A stretch of 64,000 nt of DNA from CAZDYP01 sp964509505 (GCA_964509505.1 CAZDYP010000001.1:30001-94000); one strand, 5' to 3'. Numbered from the stretch's first letter, positions 44,690 through 53,024 are shown. Numbers and translations: made by a program. Notes: generated from the sequence alone by a model not told the origin.

Positions 44690-44832
44690 AGGGCAACCTA
44701 TCTATGAAGTGTTTCCGTTACGGCGGGTGTAGGGCCAGTTTGTAACTTGCCCGCATGGATAAGTTACAAATTGGCCCTACAGCGGCGCTCCATAGCCGTA
44801 CTATTTTTTGAAACTTCATTGGTAGATTGCCC
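44690..44832. repeat. nested inverted-repeat element (about 140 bp)
   Basis: Outer arms GGGCAACCTATCTATGAAGT and ACTTCATTGGTAGATTGCCC are imperfectly inverted. A CGTTACGGC / GCCGTAC pair lies inside that, and the GTAGGGCCAGTTTGTAAC / GTTACAAATTGGCCCTAC pair forms the core. It lies directly upstream of the cyclase/TPR gene start and probably overlaps its promoter. No transposase is seen. Confidence 0.7.
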
Positions 44833-44857
44833 TTGCGGTTGTGTTGGGCAGCGATAG

Positions 44858-45247
44858 CTAATGGTCTAATTGGAACTTAAATTTTATCATGCCGCCATGA
44901 TTTTGTTTGACGAATGTCACTCCAGCATACGAGGCGGTCACCGTGGGTTTCGAGGCGCCACGACCATTGATTTCCACGAACATCAGATGCCCATTGCCAC
45001 GTTCGGTCACGGAGCTCTTGGGCAGCACGGGCGCGGGCGCAGGCGTACGGCAGCGCCCTTCGCGTTGGTTGCCATAGTGGGCCCCGCGCGGCACAGTGAC
45101 TTTGACGGCGCTTGACTTAGCAGCGTCAATGACCAACCACTCGCCATTAACGCACAAGGCTGGGTCTTCAAATTCTAAATCTGCAAACGTCACGCTCACT
45201 GAGACGAGCATCAGTGCCAGCGCAATCAAAATGGAAAATTTTTTCAT
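44858..45247 (-). CDS. small secreted protein under a c-di-GMP riboswitch
   Basis: A 129-aa protein with a clear signal peptide (KKFSILIALALMLVSVSVTF, cut near ADLEFEDP). The mature part is about 107 aa with two Cys (ALCVNGEWL and REGRCRTP) and a beta-rich C-terminal half. I do not recognise the domain. ATG 45247 is chosen, with GGAG upstream. The leader of about 200 bases holds a c-di-GMP-I riboswitch and a terminator hairpin, so output should follow the lifestyle signal c-di-GMP. A role at the cell surface is inferred from that alone. Confidence 0.75.
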   Translation of the reverse strand: MKKFSILIALALMLVSVSVTFADLEFEDPALCVNGEWLVIDAAKSSAVKVTVPRGAHYGNQREGRCRTPAPAPVLPKSSVTERGNGHLMFVEINGRGASKPTVTASYAGVTFVKQNHGGMIKFKFQLDH

Positions 45248-45378
45248 ACGAGACTCCTTTGTCTGTTTGGATGACAGCCTTGCTGTCATCATGTTGACTG
45301 AGATTGATTGGGGGCGAAAGCTTGCGGCACGGTTAGACGATGCCATCAATTCCCGCCGCCCAAGGTCTTTCTACGGAC

Positions 45379-45411
45379 AACAAAAAACCCATCTCCTCCG
45401 TTTTGAGATTC
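45379..45411 (-). terminator. hairpin with T run between riboswitch and gene
   Basis: On the minus strand AATCTC and GAGAT flank AAAACGGAG, followed by GGGTTTTTTG. It lies about 40 bases beyond the riboswitch aptamer and 130 bases before the ATG, the right place for a riboswitch expression platform. The stem is short. Confidence 0.5.
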
Positions 45412-45447
45412 GGAAGTGACAGGTTGTGCGGCATGGAGTCTCTGAAT

Positions 45448-45541
45448 CTCTTCGGTGGCCGGACGGTCATGCTTGCAATCTTGTGCAAAGTTAGACTCAC
45501 GGCTTTGCGTCCTCACCTTTCGGTGAGTTTGCCTTTATCGG
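45448..45541 (-). promoter_or_regulatory. cyclic di-GMP-I (GEMM-I) riboswitch
   Basis: The minus strand reads GGCAAAC, then a CTCACC-GAAA-GGTGAG hairpin, then GACGCAAAGCC and GTGAGTCTAAC, then a TTTGCA / TGCAA stem, then CCGGCCACCG. Order and spacing match the GEMM-I consensus (GAAA tetraloop, GACGCAAAGCC core). By hand alignment to the Vibrio Vc2 aptamer the base at G20 is G, which favours c-di-GMP over cGAMP. It lies upstream of the small secreted protein gene on the same strand. Confidence 0.87.
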
Positions 45542-45617
45542 AGAAGAAATTTTATTCAATTTTCGTAGTCATCATACAAAGTAAGGTGTAAGTAAGCAAT
45601 GAGACTTTAGTACTTTT

Positions 45618-46223
45618 GTGGTGAATCATTATCCTGTTTGGGGCGAGACCACTGCCACAGCAAGCGGCTTGTTGAGTTTTTGCGAGACTCCCATTACAAT
45701 AGCGTGCGTTTTATTCATCAATGCGGAAGTCGAGATTGGTGGTTGGTATCACAAATACGTTTTCCAAAATCCTCCTGCGAAATTTTTGCCCGAAGTGGCG
45801 GAACAGAATGCGCGCTTTGTCTTGGCGCATGCAGCGACGCTGCCTCTGTTGCGTCTCGCAGAAGTGACATGCGAAGCCTTAGGCGGCGGTAATTATCGTA
45901 TTCGCTTTGCGGCGCGCAATTATGGTTTTCTCTCGACGGCTATCAGCGCGAAAGCCGTCGAACGCAAAGCGACACGCCCAGTGCGCGCCGTAATCACGCT
46001 GGGCGATGGTGTGACGCTGCAAAGCGGTGAACGCGAAATCGAGCTGGGACACATCGAGGGGCGCACCAACAAATTGCGGATGAATTTGCTGCAATACAAC
46101 GAGACAACCGATAACGTGAAGTGGGGCGAGTGGATCGTGCAGGGTGCAGCAGGCGCGACGGTGGACGTAGCGCTCATTTCGCCGCGCGGCGGCGCAACGC
46201 AGCGCGCCGTAATTTTGATATAA
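45618..46223 (+). pseudogene. 5'-truncated M14 carboxypeptidase remnant
   Basis: From about 45727 the product reads EVEIGGWYHKYVFQNPPAKF and continues with LPEVAEQNARFVLAHAATLP, which I recognise as the C-terminal part of bacterial M14 family metallocarboxypeptidases. The catalytic domain with its HxxE zinc site is absent. The roughly 36 codons before that point, starting at a GTG, look unrelated. A complete gene would be 500 aa or more, so this is a 3' remnant. It is probably not functional as a peptidase. Confidence 0.6.
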
Positions 46224-46250
46224 TACCCCTAGCAAAAATCACGCTATAAT
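46219..46250 (+). promoter_or_regulatory. two TATAAT boxes before the membrane protein gene
   Basis: TATAAT occurs at 46219-46224 and 46245-46250. Neither has a convincing -35 at 17 bases. The second would give a leader of about 55 bases to the ATG at 46313. Confidence 0.35.
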
Positions 46251-46312
46251 GTAAGAGTCATTCCGCATTGGGTGACAATTAACAATTCAAATTTGAGCAC
46301 AAAGGTGTTGCT

Positions 46313-47524
46313 ATGATGACGACCATGCCTCGCGTGGTGGGGCGTCACGTACTCACGCGCCAGGTACTATCTGCGATGCTTGAGTTTGCCGTGCGGCAAA
46401 GCTGGCTCGTGCTGCGCACGGTCTCGCATCCTTTCCTTCCCCAACTGAACGCCAAGATTGAAACGAAGCCGCTCGAAGATTACAATGGCTTCAAACCCAT
46501 CACTCCGAAAGACCCAACGATGACGACGTACGCGCTATTTGCCGCGTTAAGCACTTGGGTCGTGGCAGCGACGGCGTTGACCTATGCGATTGCCTGGCAC
46601 AACGAACAACTCGCAGCGCGCGCCGGTGCGCCTTGGCCCTGGTACACTTGGCCCCTGATTTCGTGGGGGCATGGGTTAGTCTTGGCGCTGCCCATTTTGC
46701 TGCTCATTCGCTTCACCAGCGCCCCGCGTTTTCTTTTCGCATATCAAACATGGTCACTCGCCGCGTTGTGGGTGTTTGTGTTTGGGTTTGCGCGCGCGCT
46801 GCCTGTTTCGTGGGCAGCGGTCACGGCGCTTACGCAAATTGCTTTGAGTGGGGCGGCATTGTCTGTCTTGCTCAATTTAGAGCGACGCCGACGCAATCGG
46901 GTGGAGTGGAGTCTGCGTCCCTTCTTGACCAGCTTGACGCTCGTGCCGATCGTTTGTTGGCCCGCGTTCAAATGGGGTGCCCTAAATTCAATCGGTGACG
47001 GATTGCTCAACCTGTTAGCAGGCATAGCGCTTGGCTTGTTTGGGGGTATCCTGCTCGAATACTTTTTCTTTCAACGCCTCGCCGTGCAACCCTCCACGTC
47101 TGGTTGGGATATGTTGTTTGGGGGGTGGGTGTCGAGTATAACCCTGCTGATGTTAGGCAGTGGGTTTGGTTTAGGCGGCAGCCAGCTCGTCTTGCTCATT
47201 ACCTTGTCGCCGTTGGGGTTTGTATTAGCTGGACTGAAGCGCTTTGCGCGACGGGGCGGCGACGGCGCCTGGATACCTTTTGCCTCGTTCATCGGGTTGT
47301 GCGCGGCGGTGTTCCTCAGTTTCTTCCATTTGAAATCAGTGACGTTGAATGAGCTAGGTCAGTGGCCCCTGTTGGCGTTATGGTTAGCGGGCGCAATGGG
47401 ATTGCTCGTTGGGGGCGTGTTGTGGCTCTTGCGCTATCAGATCCGGGGACCTGCGCGCTGGTCATTGACGGTCATTTTGTTGTTCATGGCTTGGAGTGGC
47501 GCGTTGTTGTTAGTGTGGTCATAA
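46313..47524 (+). CDS. polytopic membrane protein, 403 aa
   Basis: A hydrophilic N-terminus of about 65 residues is followed by about 10-11 hydrophobic segments (for example FAALSTWVVAATALTYAIAW and LLNLLAGIALGLFGGILLEY). No recognisable catalytic motif. A basic loop LERRRRNRVEW faces the cytoplasm by the positive-inside rule. AAAGGTG precedes ATG. Its terminator separates it from the CPBP protease gene, so they are not one operon. Confidence 0.75.
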   Translation: MMTTMPRVVGRHVLTRQVLSAMLEFAVRQSWLVLRTVSHPFLPQLNAKIETKPLEDYNGFKPITPKDPTMTTYALFAALSTWVVAATALTYAIAWHNEQLAARAGAPWPWYTWPLISWGHGLVLALPILLLIRFTSAPRFLFAYQTWSLAALWVFVFGFARALPVSWAAVTALTQIALSGAALSVLLNLERRRRNRVEWSLRPFLTSLTLVPIVCWPAFKWGALNSIGDGLLNLLAGIALGLFGGILLEYFFFQRLAVQPSTSGWDMLFGGWVSSITLLMLGSGFGLGGSQLVLLITLSPLGFVLAGLKRFARRGGDGAWIPFASFIGLCAAVFLSFFHLKSVTLNELGQWPLLALWLAGAMGLLVGGVLWLLRYQIRGPARWSLTVILLFMAWSGALLLVWS

Positions 47525-47551
47525 GCGCATGGCGTATTCGTGCCTAAAGCC

Positions 47552-47586
47552 AAACCCGTTTTTGCCACGCGAAAACGGGTTTTTGT
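47552..47586 (+). terminator. rho-independent terminator
   Basis: AAACCCGTTTT and AAAACGGGTTT form an 11-bp stem around TGCCACGCG and are followed by TTTTG, 28 bases after the membrane-protein stop. A textbook intrinsic terminator. Confidence 0.85.
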
Positions 47587-47639
47587 ATTGCGCAAAGTCA
47601 GTTGGCGCTGAGAATGAAATCTAGTTTGAGGTATCCGCT

Positions 47640-48608
47640 ATGTCTAACCATCTGTTCTCGGCTGATAATCATCTGCTCGCTTTAGCGCGTATGGGCAAAC
47701 GCGCTTTCGCGCAAGGCACTGCCGCCAAACTCTATCCCCTTATTGCGCTGATTTACAGCGTGGCCACGATTGCGTTGACGCTTATTGGCGCGGCGGTGAT
47801 GATCGTGGTCATCCTGCTAATAGCCGGGCGCATGCCGACAAATCCTGCCACGTTGCAATTGCCCCCATTGCTGCCTGACCCGACGTTGAATCAAACGCTC
47901 ATGTTGCTCATCGCGTTTGCCCCAATCTATGTGTGCGTCGGCGCGTGGTTGTGGTTGATTGAAAAGCGTCCATGGTGGACGTTGGGTTTCGAGCGACAGG
48001 GTTTCGCGTGGAAGTATGCGCGTGGCGCGCTGTTGGGCTTAGTGATGTTTAGTCTTTCCGTGGGACTCTTCGCGGCGATGGGCTATGTGGCATTCGAGGA
48101 AAGTCATCAACCCACCGGCTTGATGTTTCTCGGCGGTATTCTCATCGTGTTGGTGGGTTGGACGGTACAGGGCGCAGCCGAAGAAGTGTTGACGCGCGGT
48201 TTTTTGTTGCCCGTCATCAGCGTGCGCTATGGCGTTGTCGCGGGCATTGCATTGTCGTCACTGCTTTTCACTGCGTTACACTTGCTCAATGCCAATCTGA
48301 GTTGGTTGGCGTTGCTTAATCTCTTTTTGTTTGGCGTATTCGCGTCGTTGTATGCGCTGCAGGAAGGAGGTTTATGGGGAGTGTGCGCGCTGCATGGCGT
48401 CTGGAATTGGGCGCAGGGTAATTTGTATGGGCTAGCGGTTAGCGGCGGCGACGCGCACACAGCGACGCTTATCAATCTCAAAGAGGTTGGCCCCGATTGG
48501 TTGACGGGCGGCGCGTTCGGACCGGAGGGAGGGTTAGCCGTGACACTGGTGTTGGTAGTCGGTTGTGCGGTGATTGGGTGGATGAATCGCAGAGGCGCGC
48601 AACCGTGA
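47640..48608 (+). CDS. CPBP family intramembrane metalloprotease
   Basis: A 322-aa membrane protein with about 8 hydrophobic segments. The CPBP/Abi motif 1 is GAAEEVLTRGFLLP near residue 182 (EExxxR), motif 2 is ALSSLLFTALHLLN with the His, and the third is ALHGVWNWAQGN. Family members cleave substrates within the membrane, like yeast Rce1; some bacterial ones give bacteriocin immunity. Substrate unknown. The start has no strong ribosome binding site (GAGGT at -8). Confidence 0.88.
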   Translation: MSNHLFSADNHLLALARMGKRAFAQGTAAKLYPLIALIYSVATIALTLIGAAVMIVVILLIAGRMPTNPATLQLPPLLPDPTLNQTLMLLIAFAPIYVCVGAWLWLIEKRPWWTLGFERQGFAWKYARGALLGLVMFSLSVGLFAAMGYVAFEESHQPTGLMFLGGILIVLVGWTVQGAAEEVLTRGFLLPVISVRYGVVAGIALSSLLFTALHLLNANLSWLALLNLFLFGVFASLYALQEGGLWGVCALHGVWNWAQGNLYGLAVSGGDAHTATLINLKEVGPDWLTGGAFGPEGGLAVTLVLVVGCAVIGWMNRRGAQP

Positions 48609-48622
48609 CGAACGCTGTCGTC

Positions 48623-48919
48623 TTATGGCACGACGATGGAATCTTCCGAGCCATACGGATTCGGCACGTAACCATCCGCTTGCCAATCGTTCTGCCAATC
48701 GGTGTGATTGATCAAGTAACGAAAGCGATACGTTTTACCGGCTTCGAGCGTGAGCGTAATGTCCCAGGCGCCGTCGCTGTGACGCTGCTTCAGCGGATGC
48801 GCTTGTTTGTTCCAATCGTTGAAGTCTCCCACCAAATAAATTGAATCTGCCCAGATACTGGAGGGCATTTCAAAAGTCACAACGACTTGGCCATTGCCCA
48901 ATGGTTTTTTGCGTATCAT
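48623..48919 (-). CDS. CBM48/AMPK-type glycogen-binding domain protein
   Basis: A 98-aa single-domain protein of the isoamylase N-terminal (CBM48) type. Family features are FEMPSSIWADSIYLVGDFNDW, the Trp-containing WDITLTLEAGKTYRFRYLI and the final NPYGSEDSIV. It likely binds alpha-glucan or serves as a protein partner. ATG at 48919 is used because the domain begins there. It lies downstream of the lipid operon but separated from it by 324 bases with structured DNA, so a common transcript is doubtful. Confidence 0.85.
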   Translation of the reverse strand: MIRKKPLGNGQVVVTFEMPSSIWADSIYLVGDFNDWNKQAHPLKQRHSDGAWDITLTLEAGKTYRFRYLINHTDWQNDWQADGYVPNPYGSEDSIVVP

Positions 48920-48933
48920 CTTAATCCCCAGAC

Positions 48934-49045
48934 TAGAGGTTACGTAGTGGGTCATTGCGAACGCAGTTTGCAAAGTTACCTTCGTCATTGCCTGAGCGCG
49001 ACAGCTTCGCCGCGCTCGCAATTATCATCTGAAGCACGTAACTTC
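48934..49045. repeat. inverted-repeat element near CBM48 start
   Basis: Outer ends AGAGGTTACGT and ACGTAACTTCT are inverted. The interior GGTCATTGCGAACGCAG and GCGCTCGCAATTATC recall the dispersed CGTCATTGCGAGCG repeats. The left end is 15 bases from the CBM48 ATG, so the gene's promoter lies in or beyond the element. Confidence 0.65.
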
Positions 49046-49112
49046 TACCTCAGTTAAAAACGGCTCTACACGGTGAATAGGCTTTACCGCTCAGGTCAAG
49101 GAAAGGTGCGTC

Positions 49113-49199
49113 TGTGCGGAGGCGCGCGCTCGACGTTGTGTGTCGCGCGCAGACGGCGTTAGAGCACGCTGTCTCCTCACCCCGCACGATCTCCGCACA
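49113..49199. ncRNA. three-way-junction RNA candidate, unassigned
   Basis: TGTGCGGAG (49113-49121) pairs perfectly with CTCCGCACA (49191-49199). Inside are two hairpins, GCGCGCG/CGCGCGC and AGACGGCGT/ACGCTGTCT (one G-U). Just outside, CCGCTC near 49087 can pair with GAGCGG near 49202. The fold works on either strand. It lacks a TTCRANT T-loop, so it is not a tRNA. It lies downstream of the lipid operon. No promoter is evident. Confidence 0.4.
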
Positions 49200-49243
49200 G
49201 GAGCGGGCTTTACAATGCTGCACAGTAAACGTTGCGGCTGGCA

Positions 49244-49837
49244 TTACCGTTGCTCTTCATTACTTTGGGTGTGCTGATACACAATCCACACACGCTGAAA
49301 GGCGGTCAGCGATGCCATCACGGCAATAGTGCCTGTCGCAACGGTCAACCATTCCAGGATGAGCCCCGCAATGATGACGACCATGCGTTCGAACCGCGTG
49401 AACCAACCTTCACGACATTGAACACCAATACCTTCGGCGCGGGCGCGCGTATATGAAACAAGCAGCGACGCGCAAATCGCCCAATAAATCAGCGCCAAAT
49501 CGAGTGTATGACCTTCGCGTTGCATGGCAATTGCCATGCCAAAAAAGATGGCGACTTCTGCCCACCGGTCTAGCGTCGAATCGAGAAATGCGCCAAACTT
49601 ACTGACCTGATTGGTTGCGCGCGCGACGGCGCCATCCAAGGCATCAAGCGACAACGTGAAGATCAGCAAAACACCTGCCCAACGTAAACTTCCGTATGCG
49701 ATGAAAAATGCGTTGGCGACGACGGCTAAAAAGCCAATCCACGTAAAAAAGTTGGGCGACAACCCCGTGCGCCCCAGCGTCACCCCGACGACTTGCATCA
49801 CGCCCGCTAAACGAGTGCGTAAGCGTTCGCTCAACAT
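49244..49837 (-). CDS. CDP-alcohol phosphotransferase, likely PI-phosphate synthase
   Basis: A 197-aa membrane enzyme with the full family motif DALDGAVARATNQVSKFGAF followed by LDSTLDRWAE (D-x2-DG-x2-AR-x8-G-x3-D-x3-D). By context, after ino1, two acyltransferases and a PimA-like GT4, it most likely joins inositol phosphate to CDP-diacylglycerol, as actinobacterial PgsA1/PIP synthase does. Phosphatidylglycerol phosphate synthesis is the alternative. Its start overlaps the GT4 stop by one base, so the two are tightly coupled. Confidence 0.85.
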   Translation of the reverse strand: MLSERLRTRLAGVMQVVGVTLGRTGLSPNFFTWIGFLAVVANAFFIAYGSLRWAGVLLIFTLSLDALDGAVARATNQVSKFGAFLDSTLDRWAEVAIFFGMAIAMQREGHTLDLALIYWAICASLLVSYTRARAEGIGVQCREGWFTRFERMVVIIAGLILEWLTVATGTIAVMASLTAFQRVWIVYQHTQSNEEQR

Positions 49838-51063
49838 TACAACCTCGTGGCCGATTTTCTAATTTTTGATTTCAGATTGCGCGCATACGCGCCCGCGTCA
49901 AAGTTAGCAAATTGGAAGCGGGTGCGGGCGACTGGTTTCCTGAGTCGTTTGGCGAGACACTGTTCGTATAAATCGAGTGTGCGTTGCGCCACGCGCGACC
50001 AAGCGTATCGTTCAGCGGTCTGTTGTCCCTGTGTCACCAGTCGTGCGCGAAGCGTCTCGTCGCGCGCCAACCGCACGACCGCATTGGCAATGGCTTTCTC
50101 GTCGCACGGCGGTACCAACAGCCCATCTTGTTCGTGGGTGACGACGTGATGATAGCCTGCGATGTCCGACGCGACAATCGGCACGCCTGCCGCCATTGCT
50201 TCGACCAGAATCATGCCAAACGATTCGAAGCCCGTCGAAGGCGCGCAGAAGACGTGCGCGGTGTGATAATAGCGCACCAAATCTTCTGCGGAGGCGTAGC
50301 CAATGAACTTCACGTCACGCAACCCATGTTGGCGCGCATACATCACAAATTTTTCCTTGTCTTCTTTCTCGAACGCGCCGACGACTAGCAAGCGCGCATG
50401 AGGCACTTGCGCTTTGATCATGGGAAAGGCGCGCAGCAGATAACGAAAGCCTTTGCGCTTTTCGAGGCGTCCCACAAACAAAATGTTGAACTTGCCATCG
50501 TCAAATTTTTCGATCGGGCGCACGTTGGGCGCGCCGAATTTTTCGATGTCAACCCCGTTGGGAATGATCTGATAATCCCCAGGAAAATAACGCCCGATGT
50601 ATGCCAGCACTGCCGGCGAGACGACGGTGCGCGCGTCGAGGCGCTGCATGATGCGCCGCAAGATGACTTTCGTGTAATCGTAGCCCGCATACGATTCACG
50701 ATACGCATGGAACGTGCCGATGTTGACGCTGTGCGAATGGCGCAGCACGAAAATGGGGAGCGTTGGCACGAGCGGCTCGTGAATATGCACCACATCGAAC
50801 TGTTCCGCCTTCAAAATGCGCTTGACGTTGCGATAGACGCTCAGGCTCAGCGTGATGCGCGCCTTCGAGCCGTTGAAGCCAATCGGCACGACGTGGTCGC
50901 TCACACAGAGGACGTTGTCCGCGAGCGTACTCGGATCGGAAGCGGGCGTCAAGATTTTAACCTCATGCCCCCGCGCACGAAATTCTTTGTCGAGACCGTT
51001 GATGTGTGTACGCACACCGCCTGCGACAGCATGATCGTAAGGAGAAACGAGAGCGATTTTCAT
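49837..51063 (-). CDS. GT4 glycosyltransferase, PimA-like
   Basis: A 408-aa GT-B fold enzyme. The N-terminus MKIALVSPYDHAVAGGVRTH matches the PimA-type start SPYS...GGVQxHV. The donor-site motif is GFESFGMILVEAMAAGVPIV (E-x-FG then E) and FVGRLEKRKGF is the mid-domain signature. In actinobacteria such a gene beside PIP synthase mannosylates phosphatidylinositol. Here mannose as donor is inferred from context only. Peripheral inner-membrane location is expected. Confidence 0.87.
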   Translation of the reverse strand: MKIALVSPYDHAVAGGVRTHINGLDKEFRARGHEVKILTPASDPSTLADNVLCVSDHVVPIGFNGSKARITLSLSVYRNVKRILKAEQFDVVHIHEPLVPTLPIFVLRHSHSVNIGTFHAYRESYAGYDYTKVILRRIMQRLDARTVVSPAVLAYIGRYFPGDYQIIPNGVDIEKFGAPNVRPIEKFDDGKFNILFVGRLEKRKGFRYLLRAFPMIKAQVPHARLLVVGAFEKEDKEKFVMYARQHGLRDVKFIGYASAEDLVRYYHTAHVFCAPSTGFESFGMILVEAMAAGVPIVASDIAGYHHVVTHEQDGLLVPPCDEKAIANAVVRLARDETLRARLVTQGQQTAERYAWSRVAQRTLDLYEQCLAKRLRKPVARTRFQFANFDAGAYARNLKSKIRKSATRL

Positions 51064-51101
51064 AAGATTGGTGATGGGGGCGTCCCGCGGTCACTCTAAC
51101 A

Positions 51102-51959
51102 TCAGAAATCAAAAATAGGATGAAACGCCATCCATTGTCCCGCATGTGTTTTGACAATGGGTTCAAACACTTCAACTAACTTGCGCGTGTTGACGAGGGT
51201 ATCGTGGGTGGGGTCGTCGGTGCGCGTCAATTGCAACGGCGGCAACACTTGGATGTGCGTCTGGCGTTGCTGCGCGCGCCAGCCATAGGCAGGCACGATG
51301 AGCGCGCCCGTGCGTTGCGCCAAACGCACTGCGCCATCGGGAATACGCGCGGGCTTGCCAAAAAAATTCACGACGATGCCGCTGCCTGTGACATCTCTAT
51401 CCACAGCGATGCCGATGACGCCCTGCTGTTTCAAAAAGCGAATGATTTTGAGCGGCTCATCTACTGCGATCATGCTCATGCCTTGACTCGCGCGGATACG
51501 AGACACAATTTCGTAGATACGTGAGTCTGCCATTTTCTCGACTAGTAAAGCGAATTGCCAAGCGTCGAATAGCGCAGGCACTTGCATCAGTAATTCAGTG
51601 TTGCCGAAGTGCATACTTGCAAGGATCACGCCTTTGCCATGACGCACTGCGGCCAAGAGATGTTCGAAGCCCTCGATGGTCATGCGTGAACGGATGGCGG
51701 TGGGCGTTAAGCCGGGCAAGTGAAACAAATCATAATAGTTCCAGGCCAGTTGCCGAAAGGCTTCGCGGGCTGCGCGTGTCACCGCATGTTCATCGGCGGT
51801 ATCGCCTAATACGACACGCAAGTTTGCTGTGAGACGCGCGCGCGCTTTGGAATTAAGTATATAGCTGATAAAGCCAAATAGCCCGAACAAAGGATAGCCG
51901 AGCGCTTCGGGCAGATGCGGCAAAAGCCAAGCGGCGAGGCGGCAAAGCCAATAGGTCAT
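51102..51959 (-). CDS. LpxL/HtrB-family lysophospholipid acyltransferase (copy 1)
   Basis: A 285-aa membrane-associated acyltransferase. The catalytic motif H-x4-D/E appears as SMHFGNTELLM near residue 117. The family features IGIAVDRDVTGSGIVVNFFG and PIVKTHAGQWMAFHPIFDF are present. Actinobacterial PatA, which acylates PI mannosides, belongs to this family. Lipid A genes are not evident in the window, so a PIM-like glycolipid acylation role is favoured. Located between the second copy and the GT4 gene. Confidence 0.87.
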   Translation of the reverse strand: MTYWLCRLAAWLLPHLPEALGYPLFGLFGFISYILNSKARARLTANLRVVLGDTADEHAVTRAAREAFRQLAWNYYDLFHLPGLTPTAIRSRMTIEGFEHLLAAVRHGKGVILASMHFGNTELLMQVPALFDAWQFALLVEKMADSRIYEIVSRIRASQGMSMIAVDEPLKIIRFLKQQGVIGIAVDRDVTGSGIVVNFFGKPARIPDGAVRLAQRTGALIVPAYGWRAQQRQTHIQVLPPLQLTRTDDPTHDTLVNTRKLVEVFEPIVKTHAGQWMAFHPIFDF

Positions 51960-52041
51960 AGTGTCTTTGAGGTAGGGGAACTGACCAGCGTGAGGCGTGA
52001 AACGCGAACCAGTTTTGGCTTCACGCGCTCTGCTCCACCCT

Positions 52042-52923
52042 TCATGTGGAGTCGTCGGGCCAAATGCGTCGAAAGATATACCACTGATCGGGATGCTGTC
52101 GAATGATGTGTTCCAACTGCGTGGCTAGTTGTTGCGTATAGAGGTGCACGCAGTCATCTTTGTTCATGGTGGCGTCTATGCGCATCGGCGGCAGCGTGTA
52201 ACCATGCACCCGTCCATCGGTTTCGATGAGCGCGTAGCAGGGGAGAATCGGCGCGCCCGTATGTCGCGCGAGCAAAACAGGGGCGGCGGGAAACGGTGTC
52301 GTTTTGCCAAAGAATTGCACTGGCACGCCCAGGTGATCGTATTGGATACCCAAATCGAGAAAGAGACCGACGAGCTCGTTTTGGCGTAAGGCGGTCACCA
52401 ACGCGCGCGCCGCTTGTTGATAGGGCACCATGCGAATGTTGTGCCGCCCACGTTCGGCGACGAGCCAAGCGTAAATTTTTTTTGCGGGTAGCACTTCAGC
52501 CGTCAATGTCAGTCGTGCATAGCGGCGCGCTAACTGCGCGGCCGCCAATTCCATTTGACCGAAATGCACCGAGACCATGATGATGCCTTTCTGTTGAGCG
52601 TGCGCGGCTTGGAAATGGTTTTCGGTGTGAAGGCGCACGCGCTCATCCAGTTCGACTTGCGTTACATAGGGAAAGCGCATAACCTCCATGAGATAATGCG
52701 CGAAGTTGTGAAACACACGCCGTACCAGTTGTTGGGTGATGGGATCGCTGGCGGGGCGATTGATGACTTTTGAAAAATTCGCATACGCGTTGCGTCGCGC
52801 GTTGGACAAAATAGTATAGAGGAGCAGCCCCGCCAACGCAGCGCTCGCGTTGGCGACTTTGTGCGGCAAATGCCCTAACAACCAACTACCCAAGCGCCAC
52901 AGCCAATAGTACAACGTAAACAA
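52042..52923 (-). CDS. LpxL/HtrB-family lysophospholipid acyltransferase (copy 2)
   Basis: A 293-aa paralogue of the preceding gene. The H-x4-E motif is SVHFGQMELAAA near residue 119, followed by later features LVGLFLDLGIQYDHLGVPV and HIIRQHPDQWYIFRRIWP. A short hydrophobic N-terminus suggests membrane attachment. Two tandem acyltransferases suggest two acylation steps on the same glycolipid. 82 bases with a partial heptamer-like sequence separate it from copy 1. Confidence 0.87.
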   Translation of the reverse strand: MFTLYYWLWRLGSWLLGHLPHKVANASAALAGLLLYTILSNARRNAYANFSKVINRPASDPITQQLVRRVFHNFAHYLMEVMRFPYVTQVELDERVRLHTENHFQAAHAQQKGIIMVSVHFGQMELAAAQLARRYARLTLTAEVLPAKKIYAWLVAERGRHNIRMVPYQQAARALVTALRQNELVGLFLDLGIQYDHLGVPVQFFGKTTPFPAAPVLLARHTGAPILPCYALIETDGRVHGYTLPPMRIDATMNKDDCVHLYTQQLATQLEHIIRQHPDQWYIFRRIWPDDST

Positions 52924-52940
52924 TGACGAACTCCCGGCTC

Positions 52941-53014
52941 AGTAATCAGTGATCCGTGTTCAGTGTTCAGTAACCAGCGCTTAATGTTCACGGAACACGG
53001 AACACTGATTACTA
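52941..53014. repeat. heptamer hairpin between ino1 and acyltransferase
   Basis: AGTAATCAGTG and CCGTGTTCAGTGTTCAG face GAACACGGAACACTG and ATTACT. The long imperfect stem sits between ino1 and the next gene and might act as a mid-operon attenuator. Confidence 0.8.
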
Positions 53015-53024
53015 AACACCGAAT

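Larger units (their letters stand above)
45248..45617. other. 370-bp intergenic region
   Basis: It holds the riboswitch and its terminator on the minus strand. The part from 45542 to 45617 is AT-rich (TTTTATTCAATTTTCGTAG) and should contain the minus-strand promoter and, possibly, one edge of a deletion that truncated the M14 gene. Confidence 0.6.
48920..49243. other. 324-bp intergenic region with structured DNA
   Basis: It holds the inverted-repeat element (48934-49045) and the three-way-junction candidate (49113-49199). No convincing coding frame is present. Confidence 0.6.

Noticed and set aside
49113..49199. tRNA with long variable arm
   Set aside because: The outer 9-bp stem and total length of 87 suggested a class II tRNA, but no TTCRANT T-loop, D-arm or clear anticodon loop can be placed on either strand.
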